From Flavobacterium sp. J27 (GTDB taxonomy: Bacteria; Bacteroidota; Bacteroidia; Flavobacteriales; Flavobacteriaceae), in assembly GCF_004303025.1 (NCBI RefSeq), contig NZ_PJQW01000013.1:29211-93210 (forward strand): DNA of 64,000 nt, written 5' to 3'. The notes below the pieces were generated by a model. The model ran no database searches. It was not told the origin of the DNA and saw only the letters and a program-made list of their open reading frames with translations. The translations under genes were made by a program, and so were the position numbers. Every line of letters begins with the position of its first letter. The first letter of the stretch is position 1. Shown piece after piece: positions 36,752 through 47,500 of this stretch.

Positions 36752-37837
36752 ATGAATACGATTAGATATAACTGGACAAAAGAAGAAATAATTGCACTTT
36801 ACAACAAACCTTTAATGGATTTACTGTTTGAAGCTGCAAGTATACATAGACAATTTCACAATCCAAATGTAGTACAAGTCTCCACTTTATTATCAATAAA
36901 AACAGGAGGTTGTCCTGAAGATTGTGGCTATTGCCCTCAAGCTGCAAGATATCATACCAATGTAGAAGGTAATGATTTAATGTCTGTTTCTCAAGTAAAA
37001 GCACAAGCCTTAAGAGCAAAAGCTTCAGGCTCTTCTAGAGTATGTATGGGTGCTGCATGGAGAAATGTAAAAGATGGTCCAGAATTTGACCAAGTATTGG
37101 AAATGGTTAGAACCATCAACAAATTAGACATGGAAGTATGTTGTACCTTAGGAATGATTACAGAAAATCAAGCTAAACGTTTAGCAGAAGCTGGTTTATA
37201 TGCCTACAATCATAATTTAGATTCTTCCGAAGAATATTATAAAGAAGTAATTTCCACAAGGGGTTATGAAGACCGTTTAGAAACTATTGACAATGTAAGA
37301 AAAACAAATGTAACGGTTTGTAGTGGTGGTATTATTGGAATGGGAGAACGTATTGAAGATAGGGCTGGCATGCTTGTAGCTTTAGCTTCATTAAATCCGC
37401 AACCCGAATCTGTTCCAATTAATGCTTTAGTTGCTGTTGAAGGAACTCCTCTTGAAAACGAAAAACCAGTTGAAATTTGGGATATGATCAGAATGGTTGC
37501 CACTACAAGAATTGTAATGCCAGAAACTCAAGTTAGACTTTCAGCTGGTAGAACACAAATGAGTAGAGAAGGACAAGCTATGTGTTTCTTTGCTGGAGCT
37601 AATTCTATTTTTGCAGGCGATAAATTACTCACAACTCCTAATCCAGATGTAAATGAAGACATGAAAATGTTTGAATTACTTGGATTAGAACCTCAAAAAC
37701 CTTTCATCAAAAAAATGCAACCGCAAACTGTTGAAGCCGAAGATTCGCAATATACTACTCTTGGTGAGAAACCAAAATGGTCTAGACCTAGTCATACCAT
37801 TGAAAGAAATATAGAAGCTTCATTAAAAAGAAAATAA
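36752..37837 (+). CDS. bioB: Biotin synthase
   Basis: 361 aa radical SAM enzyme. The [4Fe-4S] cysteines are Cys54, Cys58 and Cys61 in [10 protein letters not shown]; further family motifs are [35 protein letters not shown] and [25 protein letters not shown] written in two parts. It inserts sulfur into dethiobiotin. The ATG at 36752 is chosen because a promoter box lies between it and the longer start. Biotin is the cofactor of AccB here. Other bio genes are not adjacent. Confidence 0.96.
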   Translation: MNTIRYNWTKEEIIALYNKPLMDLLFEAASIHRQFHNPNVVQVSTLLSIKTGGCPEDCGYCPQAARYHTNVEGNDLMSVSQVKAQALRAKASGSSRVCMGAAWRNVKDGPEFDQVLEMVRTINKLDMEVCCTLGMITENQAKRLAEAGLYAYNHNLDSSEEYYKEVISTRGYEDRLETIDNVRKTNVTVCSGGIIGMGERIEDRAGMLVALASLNPQPESVPINALVAVEGTPLENEKPVEIWDMIRMVATTRIVMPETQVRLSAGRTQMSREGQAMCFFAGANSIFAGDKLLTTPNPDVNEDMKMFELLGLEPQKPFIKKMQPQTVEAEDSQYTTLGEKPKWSRPSHTIERNIEASLKRK

Positions 37838-37882
37838 AGTTTTCATAATTTTTTAAAATTTTGATAACAATTAAATAAATTT

Positions 37883-37909
37883 GCTCTAAGAAAACTTAGA
37901 GCATTTTTT
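37883..37909 (+). terminator. Terminator-like hairpin directly upstream of the cupin gene
   Basis: GCTCTAAG-AAAA-CTTAGAGC at 37883-37902 followed by a T run that ends on the base before the ATG at 37910. A -7 box TAAATTTG (37876-37883) overlaps its start. It may end bioB transcripts, but its position also puts part of the hairpin in the leader of the next gene. Confidence 0.7.
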
Positions 37910-38773
37910 ATGTCTTCATTACATCTAACTGAAATTGAACGTGTAGCAACCATTTCAAAAGAAGATTTCTACACAAACTATGTTAAAAAACAAAAACCAG
38001 TAGTTATAGAAAAATTAACTAGTGATTGGCCAGCCTATTCGAAATGGAACTTAGAATACATTAAAAATATAGCAGGAGACAAAACTGTACCTTTGTATGA
38101 CGATAGACCCGTTTCTTACAAAGATGGTTTCAATGAAGCTCATGCCAAGATGAAAATGAGAGACTATATTGATCTATTAGTATCAAAACCTACCAATTAT
38201 CGTATTTTTTTATACAACTTAATGAAAGAGGTACCTTCGCTTCGAAATGACTTTAAATGGCCCAAAATAGGACTTAGATTAGTCAAACAACTTCCGATGT
38301 TGTTTTTTGGAGGTCAAAATTCAAAGGTATTCATGCATTTTGATATTGATTATTCTAATATTTTACATTTTCATTTTCATGGTGAAAAACAATGTGTTTT
38401 ATTTGATCCCAATCAAACTCCATATTTATACAAAGTACCTTATTCATTAATCTCAAGAGAAGATATTGATTTTGACAATCCTGATTTTGAAAAATTCCCT
38501 GCTTTAAAAAACGCAAAAGGCTTAATTTGCAATCTCAAGCATGGGGAAATGCTATACATGCCTGAAGGTTATTGGCATTATATGAAATATATTACTCCAG
38601 GTTTTTCAATGAGCTTAAGAGCCTTCCCGAGAAAACCTATCAACTTAACAAAAGCTGTTTACAATGTATTCTTTATGCGTTATTATGATAATTTCATGAG
38701 AAAAAGAAAAGGTCAAGCCTGGATTGACTACAAAAATGAACAAGCAATTATAGAGACTAATAAAAATATGTAA
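37910..38773 (+). CDS. Cupin-like (JmjC-type, cupin_8) protein
   Basis: 287 aa. Pattern of the cupin_8 / FIH-like Fe(II)-2-oxoglutarate oxygenases: N-terminal KQKPVVIEKLTSDWPAYSKW, metal ligands in MHFDIDYSNI (HxD) and a distal His in YWHYMKY. Such enzymes hydroxylate proteins or small molecules; the substrate is unknown. Cytoplasmic. Convergent with the M20 dipeptidase. Confidence 0.87.
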   Translation: MSSLHLTEIERVATISKEDFYTNYVKKQKPVVIEKLTSDWPAYSKWNLEYIKNIAGDKTVPLYDDRPVSYKDGFNEAHAKMKMRDYIDLLVSKPTNYRIFLYNLMKEVPSLRNDFKWPKIGLRLVKQLPMLFFGGQNSKVFMHFDIDYSNILHFHFHGEKQCVLFDPNQTPYLYKVPYSLISREDIDFDNPDFEKFPALKNAKGLICNLKHGEMLYMPEGYWHYMKYITPGFSMSLRAFPRKPINLTKAVYNVFFMRYYDNFMRKRKGQAWIDYKNEQAIIETNKNM

Positions 38774-38774
38774 T

Positions 38775-38804
38775 AAAAAAGCCACTTTTAAAAGTGGCTT
38801 TTTT
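38775..38804. terminator. Bidirectional terminator
   Basis: Hairpin AAAAAAGCCACTTTT / AAAAGTGGCTTTTTT between the convergent cupin-like and M20 genes. Confidence 0.9.
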
Positions 38805-38805
38805 A

Positions 38806-40194
38806 TTACCTGCTCATTTCAACAAAGTATTTATAAAAAAGTGGAATAGTTTCTATCCCTTTTAAATAATTAAATACTCCAAAATGCTCGTTTGGAGAAT
38901 GAATTGCATCACTATCCAACCCAAAGCCCATTAATATTGTTTTACTTTTTAATTCTTTTTCAAACAAAGCAACAATAGGAATACTTCCACCTGAACGAAC
39001 AGGAATGGCTGGCACTCCAAAAGTTTCAGTATACGCCTTATTAGCTGCTTGATACCCTACACTATCTATTGGGGTAACATAACCTTGTCCACCATGATGT
39101 GGCTTAACTACAACTTTTACTGAATCTGGTGCAATGCTTTCAAAATGCTTTTTAAATAAATCTGTAATTTCCTCCCAGTCTTGGTTAGGCACTAATCGCA
39201 TTGAAATTTTGGCAAAAGCTTTACTTGGAATAACTGTTTTTGCTCCTTCACCAGTATAACCTCCCCAAATTCCATTAACATCAAGAGTAGGCCGTATCGA
39301 ATTACGCTCATTGGTAACATACCCTTCTTCACCACAAACAGCATCTATATCTAAAGCTTTCTTATACTTTTCTAAAGAAAAAGGTGCTTTTGCCATTTCT
39401 GTTCGTTCCGCTTCAGACAATTCTTCTACTTTATCATAAAAACCAGGTATCGTAATATGATTTTTTTCATCATGTAATGAAGCAATCATTTTTGTTAAAA
39501 TATTAATTGGATTTGCTACTGCTCCGCCATATAATCCGGAATGCAAATCTCTATTAGGTCCAGTAACTTCCACTTCAACATAACTTAATCCTCTTAGTCC
39601 TGTAGTTATGGAAGGTTGTGTGTTTGAAATCATTCCTGTATCGGAAATTAATATTACATCATTTGCTAGTTTCTCCTGATTGCGTTCTACAAACCAACTC
39701 AAGCTCTTGGAACCCACTTCTTCTTCTCCTTCAATCATAAACTTCACATTACAAGGCAATGTATTTGTGCTTATCATATATTCAAATGCTTTTACATGCA
39801 TATACATTTGACCTTTATCATCGCAAGCTCCTCTAGCAAAAATAGCTCCTTCTGGATGAATCTCTGTTTTTTTAATTACTGGCTCAAAAGGAGGTGAATT
39901 CCATAAATCAATGGGATCTGCAGGTTGAACATCATAATGTCCGTATACTAAAACTGTTGGTAAATTTTTATCAATGATTTTTTCAGCATAGACTATAGGG
40001 TATCCTGGTGTTTCACATAATTCTGCAAAATCGCAACCTGCTTTTTCCAAGCTAGCTTTAACGGCTTCTGCTGTCGATATTACATCGTGAGCATAAGCGC
40101 TATCCGCACTTACAGATGGAATTTTCAATAATTCTATTAATTCATTTATAAATCTTTCTTTATTTTTTTCTACGTAATCTTTTATGTTTTCCAT
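38806..40194 (-). CDS. M20 family dipeptidase
   Basis: 462 aa zinc peptidase. Metal and catalytic residues: VYGHYDVQPADP (His and the following Asp), ARGACDDKGQ (bridging Asp), EGEEEVGS (catalytic Glu and ligand Glu), SDTG, and DLHSGLYGG of the dimerisation domain; late His in IHSPNEHFG. Hydrolyses dipeptides in the cytosol, a likely last step for peptides from the secreted proteases. No signal peptide. Confidence 0.93.
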   Translation of the reverse strand: MENIKDYVEKNKERFINELIELLKIPSVSADSAYAHDVISTAEAVKASLEKAGCDFAELCETPGYPIVYAEKIIDKNLPTVLVYGHYDVQPADPIDLWNSPPFEPVIKKTEIHPEGAIFARGACDDKGQMYMHVKAFEYMISTNTLPCNVKFMIEGEEEVGSKSLSWFVERNQEKLANDVILISDTGMISNTQPSITTGLRGLSYVEVEVTGPNRDLHSGLYGGAVANPINILTKMIASLHDEKNHITIPGFYDKVEELSEAERTEMAKAPFSLEKYKKALDIDAVCGEEGYVTNERNSIRPTLDVNGIWGGYTGEGAKTVIPSKAFAKISMRLVPNQDWEEITDLFKKHFESIAPDSVKVVVKPHHGGQGYVTPIDSVGYQAANKAYTETFGVPAIPVRSGGSIPIVALFEKELKSKTILMGFGLDSDAIHSPNEHFGVFNYLKGIETIPLFYKYFVEMSR

Positions 40195-40231
40195 TCTATT
40201 TAATTGGTTTGTATATCAAAGTTACAAAAAA

Positions 40232-40259
40232 AATGAGTTACCAAATATGATAACTCATT
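40232..40259 (-). terminator. Terminator after metalloprotease 5
   Basis: Hairpin AATGAGTTA / TAACTCATT with a 10-base loop and A/T flanks, just past the stop codon at 40282 on the leftward strand. Confidence 0.65.
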
Positions 40260-40281
40260 CTTTAAATTATAGTAACTTGAT

Positions 40282-43200
40282 TTAGAAAATTATTTTTTTA
40301 GTAACTACTTGATTGTTATTTAAAGTAATCTTTACAAATAATGCTTGATTTGTAGCTTGCAAAGTTGTTATTGCAATTGAATTTTCATACACCTCTTTAT
40401 TTAATAGCAGAGCTCTTCCTAAAACATCAAATATACTTATTGATTGAATAGCTATTTGCTCACTATTTATTACAATAGAACTATTATTTGTAAAGACGAT
40501 TACAGCATTCTCACTCACAAAATCAGGAATATCTAAAACCACAGCATCTTTATAAACTATTTCGAAGCGATCTTCAAAAATTCCAGCTTGAGAACTAAAA
40601 GAGTAGGATGATTGTTTAATATCATGAATAACATTTAGATATTTGTCTTTTAAATATATATTTTGTAAATCAAATAAGCCATCCATATTTTCTAAATTAA
40701 TAGAATATGTTCCAGAAATTTCAACTTTTAATCCTAATGTCACAATATCATTATCATCAAAAGGCAATCCTTTTCCTTGAATAACTAATTCTTCTGCATT
40801 TATTATACTATATAAATAAGTAGCATTAGAATTATCTAATATTTTCCCATCAATCAAAGTATCAAACCCAGAAGTAGCTCCTTCTTTGTATCCAATTAAG
40901 ATTTGATTAAAAGGTGTTGTATCTCCATTTAAATTTAACCAAAAGCGATGCGTTTCAGAAGATGTATTTGCACTTCTAAAGAATTGTGTACTAGAAGAAG
41001 CATTTAGCCTTTGTTCATTACTAAATATTGCATTACCAAAATCATACGCTCTTACATAAAAACCTTGCCCAGTTTGAATTACTCCATTTGGAACACTTCC
41101 TCCTGCAGCTGAAGCAGTTCCTCCCAAAGTAGTATAGGATGCATAATTATTTGCTGGATAAGCTCCTCCACTAGCAGGAACTGTATGTGTCCAAAAATAA
41201 AGAGCACCTACGGTAGTGGCGTTGTCAGATAAAAATCGATCCGCATCTATAGGTGAAGCATATGGATTACCAATTAAATTATAACCTTTCCCTAAACTGG
41301 CAGACAAATCACCATTGTATGGAACCCCGTCATATTGACTATTAAATACTGTTGGGACACTTGAAGACCAGTTATTATCTACACGAATCATATATCCTTT
41401 CCCAGAGATAAAATTAGTGGATGGATCGACCGATTGATAAGCTGTTGGTGTAGTTGTTCCTGTATACAAATACTCATAAAAACGAGTAGGAATTGTATTT
41501 GGTGAAAAATCTAACAATTGTTGTCCTATAACCGGTGAAGCCCAAGCCGTATAATCTAAACGAATCATTGGTGCAGAACTTTTTTCAACAGTAATATCTC
41601 CTGTATTAACAGCATCTCCATCTATTTGTCTTAATGCTGCATTATTTTTTACAGTTAAAGTTCCTCCTGTATTTACAGTAACTTCATTTGTTATTACAAA
41701 CGTATTTCCTGAAGTAATTACTACATTAGCACCAGAATTAATCACTAAAGAACAAGCTTCAATATCAGAAGAAGATGTATAATTCCCATTAAAAACAGCA
41801 ACTACATTTCGTAAAGGTGTACCATTTGACCACGAAGAACCATTCCAAGTAGTTGTAATAACTCCGCAAGCATTAGGTGTTTCTTCAATTGTTGTTTCAG
41901 TAGTACAAATTTCGAAAGTTAAAGAATTTAGCGTTCCTGTATCGCCTTGATAACTATCCACAGCTAAAAAGGTCCAAGTTCCGTTGGCCGCTTTTCCATT
42001 ATACACATTAAATGTTGATGAAGGCTGATATGTTCCTGGTCCTAAAATTGTATTTGTATTACCACTACAAGGTATAGCACTAGCCGCTTGAGAATCTAGA
42101 GTTAAATTATTAAATCCGTTTTGACTTGTACAAACACCATTAACATACAACACCTGTGTCCCGTCTGGATGATTCAAAGCTAATACGACATCTTGAATAT
42201 AAGTATGGCTTACATTTAAATTAAGAATATTAACATCTGAAATAGTCCCTGCCATAGCTGGAACACTTGTCGTAAAACCTACAACGGTTCCATATCCTCC
42301 ACCAGCTTGACCATCTGGAATGGCTAAATTTGGAGTAAAAGGATATTGATTACATGTTGTTGTCGTTGTTACCGTATATCCAATAGCAAAATCATTTGTA
42401 TTAATCGCATAAAAATCGTTTCCTGTTGGTTCAATTAAAATCCTACAATATGGCGAAGCAATATTTGGTATAATAACGTTTTGAGTTCCATCATTTGGAG
42501 TATTACTTACTAAAGTTATAGGGAAAGTTTGCCCTCCATCAGTAGAAAGTTTAATATTTACATTAGCTGCACCAGTCATTGTATTAGTACTGTTTACTGA
42601 CCAAGTTATTGTTTGTGAAGAACCTTGAGTATAAGAAATACCTGTTGTACTTTGAGAAGTCACAAGAAAAGGACCTTTTGTTCTATCAAAAGTTACTGCA
42701 ACATTTGTACTTTTATTATTACCTCCACCAGGATGATTATCTCTTACAGTTAATCGAAAATTTAAGATTCTATTTGCACTTGCGTTATTAGGAATAATTT
42801 CCCATTGATTCCCTGTAATTCCATTAGCAACATGATCTTCTAATCTAGGAAAATGTCTTACACCATTATTTTTTGGCATAAATGAACGAAAATTAGGACC
42901 GTTAGTCTTTGTCTCCGAAGGATATGAAGCAGCAGCACCAACAGTAGTAGCATCATCAACTTGTTCCCAACAATAAGACAAAACATCACCAGCATCAGCA
43001 TCAGTTGCTGTTCCTATTAATTTAAATGCTGTTCCTCTAGGTAATGTTTTGGCTGCCGTTGTACTTGGCACTGGCACAGCATTTGAAATAGCAACAATAG
43101 TTGGACATGATTTACTTTTTATGTTGGTTGTAATTTGCTGAATTGAACCAGCATGAAAAATTGGAATTGAATGATTAGCCACGTCTGTAGCTCCTGTTAT

Positions 43201-44373
43201 TCCGGCATACCCCATAATAGTTACTCCAGATCCTGGTTCCATATTAACAGCGTTATTTTCAGAACTCATTGAAAAGGTGTGATTCCCTCCTAATTGATGT
43301 CCAATTTCATGAGCCACATAATCAACATCAAAGTTATCGCCTTCAGGTATTCCATCTGCAGGTGATGTAAATCCTTGTCCTTTAGAATTATCAGAAGAAC
43401 AAACACATCCAATACAACCTGCATTTCCACCACCACCATCTGCACCAAATAAATGTCCAATATGATAATTAGCATTTCCAATGACTGATTGTAAAGTACT
43501 TCCTAATTCTCCATTCCAAGCACCACCAGACCCAGCTGCAGCATCAGAATAAGGGTCGGTTGCAGGATTATAATAAATTACATCTGTTGTATTAGCTATT
43601 AATTGCATGGTACAATTAAAATCTGCCTCAAAAATAGCATTTACACGGGTGTAAGTAGCATTATAAGCGGCTAAAACTAAATTAACTTGAGCCGCACTTG
43701 TTGCTCCAAAATAATTGGCATATTCACCAGTACAAGACTGGGCCATTTTAAAAACTCTTAAATTTGAATCGTCTGCATCTCTATTAGTATAATTTAACAT
43801 TTCATCTGGATGATCCAATTTAGCCACAGCATCTTCTGTTGAACAAATAAAATTACCCGTTGACTTTGTAGATTTTAATTTATCAAAAATAATAACTGTT
43901 TTATGATCGGTAGATATAGGATCTATTATAAATGTAGTTTCTTGTGAGCCAGAACGTATAATAGCACTTATACCATTGTATGGAGAAAGACTAAATCGAA
44001 TCACATTTGAAGGGTTTGATATTCCTTGCCCTACATAAGACCTAATTTCTGGGAATTTATTTTGCAAATCTGCTTCAAAATTTGAAGCTTCTAAGATTCT
44101 ATATTGTTCTAAATCGCCTTTAATATTAGGGATAGAAACAATTACATTAGATATTCCTGAGAAATTTTCTCTACTTGGAACATGATTTAAATTGGATTTA
44201 AATTTTTGATAATCAAATTCAAATAATTTATATTCTAATGGCAAAGATGATCTGCGGTTTTTTTCAACGCCACCATTTCCATTTCTTTCGATTTTTTTCC
44301 ACCCACTCTCCTTTTGAGAATATAATTGAAGAATTGAAAAAAAGATTGTTAATGAAAGTAATATTTTTTTCAT
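40282..44373 (-). CDS. T9SS-secreted reprolysin-type metalloprotease, long form
   Basis: 1363 aa with signal peptide (ILLSLTIFFSILQLYSQ). Propeptide; catalytic domain with GGGGNAGCIGCVCSSD, HEIGHQLGGNH (first His residue 355) and VTIMGYAG; P-domain ending GTLNSLTFEIC (about residue 820); then a long C-terminal module (about 830-1363) with YNLIGNPYASPIDADRF, ending in a T9SS sorting segment (VVTKKIIF). That module is also the C-terminus of the neighbour at 44505. Expected to be a cell-surface protease. Confidence 0.92.
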   Translation of the reverse strand: MKKILLSLTIFFSILQLYSQKESGWKKIERNGNGGVEKNRRSSLPLEYKLFEFDYQKFKSNLNHVPSRENFSGISNVIVSIPNIKGDLEQYRILEASNFEADLQNKFPEIRSYVGQGISNPSNVIRFSLSPYNGISAIIRSGSQETTFIIDPISTDHKTVIIFDKLKSTKSTGNFICSTEDAVAKLDHPDEMLNYTNRDADDSNLRVFKMAQSCTGEYANYFGATSAAQVNLVLAAYNATYTRVNAIFEADFNCTMQLIANTTDVIYYNPATDPYSDAAAGSGGAWNGELGSTLQSVIGNANYHIGHLFGADGGGGNAGCIGCVCSSDNSKGQGFTSPADGIPEGDNFDVDYVAHEIGHQLGGNHTFSMSSENNAVNMEPGSGVTIMGYAGITGATDVANHSIPIFHAGSIQQITTNIKSKSCPTIVAISNAVPVPSTTAAKTLPRGTAFKLIGTATDADAGDVLSYCWEQVDDATTVGAAASYPSETKTNGPNFRSFMPKNNGVRHFPRLEDHVANGITGNQWEIIPNNASANRILNFRLTVRDNHPGGGNNKSTNVAVTFDRTKGPFLVTSQSTTGISYTQGSSQTITWSVNSTNTMTGAANVNIKLSTDGGQTFPITLVSNTPNDGTQNVIIPNIASPYCRILIEPTGNDFYAINTNDFAIGYTVTTTTTCNQYPFTPNLAIPDGQAGGGYGTVVGFTTSVPAMAGTISDVNILNLNVSHTYIQDVVLALNHPDGTQVLYVNGVCTSQNGFNNLTLDSQAASAIPCSGNTNTILGPGTYQPSSTFNVYNGKAANGTWTFLAVDSYQGDTGTLNSLTFEICTTETTIEETPNACGVITTTWNGSSWSNGTPLRNVVAVFNGNYTSSSDIEACSLVINSGANVVITSGNTFVITNEVTVNTGGTLTVKNNAALRQIDGDAVNTGDITVEKSSAPMIRLDYTAWASPVIGQQLLDFSPNTIPTRFYEYLYTGTTTPTAYQSVDPSTNFISGKGYMIRVDNNWSSSVPTVFNSQYDGVPYNGDLSASLGKGYNLIGNPYASPIDADRFLSDNATTVGALYFWTHTVPASGGAYPANNYASYTTLGGTASAAGGSVPNGVIQTGQGFYVRAYDFGNAIFSNEQRLNASSSTQFFRSANTSSETHRFWLNLNGDTTPFNQILIGYKEGATSGFDTLIDGKILDNSNATYLYSIINAEELVIQGKGLPFDDNDIVTLGLKVEISGTYSINLENMDGLFDLQNIYLKDKYLNVIHDIKQSSYSFSSQAGIFEDRFEIVYKDAVVLDIPDFVSENAVIVFTNNSSIVINSEQIAIQSISIFDVLGRALLLNKEVYENSIAITTLQATNQALFVKITLNNNQVVTKKIIF

Positions 44374-44416
44374 TTTAGTCAGGTTAATAGATAATTTAAT
44401 ATTAATGTCAAGGGAA

Positions 44417-44424
44417 CAAATATA
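44417..44424 (-). promoter_or_regulatory. -7 box of metalloprotease 5
   Basis: TATATTTG on the leftward strand 43 bases upstream of the ATG; identical to the boxes of three paralogues. Confidence 0.6.
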
Positions 44425-44455
44425 AAATTATTTTAATATTTTTTTAGATTTAAAC

Positions 44456-44484
44456 AAAAAAAACTGCTTTTCAGCAGTTTTTAA
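44456..44484 (-). terminator. Terminator after the 1543-aa surface protein gene
   Basis: Hairpin AAAAACTGCT / AGCAGTTTTT around TTTC, located 20 bases beyond the stop codon of the gene at 44505. Confidence 0.85.
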
Positions 44485-44504
44485 GTTAAAATAAACAAGA
44501 AAAA

Positions 44505-47500
44505 TTAAAAAATAACCTTTCTTGTTATGGCAACTTTATCATCTAATTCAATTTTAACAATTAAAGTTGTGTTATTTTTATTTAAACCATCTATTATGAC
44601 TTTTGAATTATTAATATTTTTTTTATCAATAATTTTTCTAGCCAAAATATCATACACTATAACTGATTTAATATTTGCACCAGACAATGTACTAATTTCA
44701 ATATTTTGATTCGTAATCAATTGTATATTCTCATCAGTATTTACAAATATGTCATTTGATAATGCGGCGTCTTTAAAACGCAAAACAAATCGATTATTAA
44801 AGACACCTATATCAGAATTAAAATTATAGGGTGCTAATTTTAAATTATGAATAGTATTTGAATACAAATCTTCAATATAAATTTCTTGCTGATCAAAAAG
44901 ACCGTCTACAGCAAAAATAGCGATACTATTTAATCCTGATTTTACAATGTTTATACCTAAAGGCACAGTATCATTATCGTTAAAAGGGAATCTTCCTTGA
45001 ATACTCAAATATTTATCATTAATTATGGAGTAAATAGACGCTTCTGTTGAACCAATAGCAACAGCGTCATACATCCTATCTCTACCCATTGTTGCTCCAG
45101 AAACATAACCCACTAATGTTCTAGCCGATTTATTTGTCTCTGTAATCAAATCCAACCAAATTCTATTTTTCTCTTGAGTTGCTGCGTTTCTGTAAAATTG
45201 ACTATTATCGTACGCTCTACTTCTTATCGCATTATTAAAAACAACAGTTTCAGAAGTCGCAGCACCATCGTTCATTATGGTAAAAAAGCCTTGACCTCCT
45301 GCTATATAACCATTAAAAGTACCTGGACCAGAACTTGTACCAGTACTATTATATATTATATAATCGTTAATAGAATAATTAGCCTGAAAACTTCCATAAA
45401 ATGGATTCTGAATAGAAGTAGAAGGTGAAATTCCATGTGTCCAAATTCTTACAGCTCCTTCAATATTTGTATTGGCAGCAAGAAAATCTATTGCATTAAT
45501 TGAAGAAGGATACGGATTTCCAATTAAATTCAAATTATCATCTAAATTAGTAATCGTTATTCCGTTTGTACCACTATAATCAGAACCCGTATAATTACCT
45601 CTTTGAATTATTGTTGAAATCACTCCATTTCTAGGCAATCCATTAAATGTATTTGAAAAAACATCTCTCATAATATAACCAACTCCTGATTCCATAGTGG
45701 TACTTAACGCATAATTCCATGTTCCCAAACCTCCATTTGTATTAATTGCAATTGGATTCCAAACAAACACATGACCAGTACTTGGTGTGTCAAATCCTTC
45801 TACTGGAGAAGACCAATATACATAATCAAAAGTAGAACCTGTTGTATTTCTTTCGTAAGAAATATCCCCTGTATTTACTCCTAAATCATTTATCTGTATT
45901 AAAGAACCATTATTCAATACATTCATAACACCATCAACAGTTAAATTGTTATTTACTTGTATGAAATCATTAGCATTAACTGTTACTATTTTTCCTGGTT
46001 CTATATTTAAGTTTCCTGTTGCAATTAAATTATTAGACGTACTTGTTGTGAAATTATTGTTCAAAACAACATTATAAAATATTTCTGTTCCTACTGGAGT
46101 AACTGCATTAATAATTTGATCTATTAATCCTTTAAAAACAACCGTTCCATTTCCTTCATCAAAGGCACTTTCTCCAATATTATTTGTCCAATTCCCATGA
46201 AGTAATAACCTTCCATCTATTGTCCCACTATTTGAGTCGTCCATATCAAGAACTCCTGTTGTATCTAACAACAAATCTCCATAAACTTCTAGAATATTGT
46301 TGTTACTTCCATAAATTTCAACCTTACTTCCTAAAATATCTATGTTTTTACAAGTAGCTAAATCGGAGTAATCATCAGAATAGGCTGCAGTATAATCAAT
46401 TCTTGCTACATTAGTAGCAGAAGTAGTAACAATTACATCTGTATTAGCATCAGGCACAGCTAAACCAGACCAATTAGCACAATTAAACCAATTCGTATCA
46501 ACATCTCCTACCCATTGACCTGAAGGATTACTTGGTCCAATTTCAAATGTTCTACCTGCACTTGTTACAACAGTATTACTTGGGTTCAGATTGTATCTCC
46601 CAGTTCCTAAAGTCCAATTATTAGAAACATCTGCAACAGCATTAATAATTTGATAAAGAGAAGCGATTCCATGTTCTTTGTCATTTTCATAATAACCACT
46701 TACTGCACTCGCACTAATGCTTTCTACATTAAAACAAGTTAATGCTGAAGGCAATCTAGACTCTCTTGGATTTGAAGAGGTTGTTGAACTTGAACCACTA
46801 CATGCACTTGTTAATGGAACCCATGCGGCTCTATTGGTTAATCCATGCAATAATGTGCCAGTCAAATAATAATTGGCCTGATTGGCATCTATACTTCCGT
46901 CGGAAGTGAATCCTCCTTGTACTAAATACATTTGATCAGGTGAACTAGTAGAAATATTAGGAGTAAGAAATGTTCCTCCAATAACACTACCTGAAAAATC
47001 AGATGTTCTACTACTTGAAATATTGTTCGTAATTACATTAATAGTTCCAAACCAATTTGAAGTTCCATTAGTCACAATCTGTAAAACAGAACCAGCAGGA
47101 ATTAGAGTACTCCCATTATAAGTAATCTCAGCTTGATAAGGAGCTTCACTTGGATCGTCTCCTCCACCTCCCCATTTATTAGTTCTTATACCAGCTGCTG
47201 CTCCTGCTTCATATCTAGAATTTACAATTGAGAAAACCGTACCTGGTAAAATATCAACTAATGTTGCTACTAAATATTCATCTTCTGCTCCACTACCATT
47301 AATTTGCCCGTCATAACCTGTAAAAATTAATTCTCCAGGTCTAAAAACAGTTCCACCTGTAGCTGAATTTGAAGCTATCGCTAAAATATCAAAATTATAT
47401 AATGACTCATCTGAATCGGAATTAGTAATAGTAATTGTATTGGTAAACAAACCAGCTACAGCACTATTAAATGTAACTGTAAAGAATGTTGACCCTCCTG

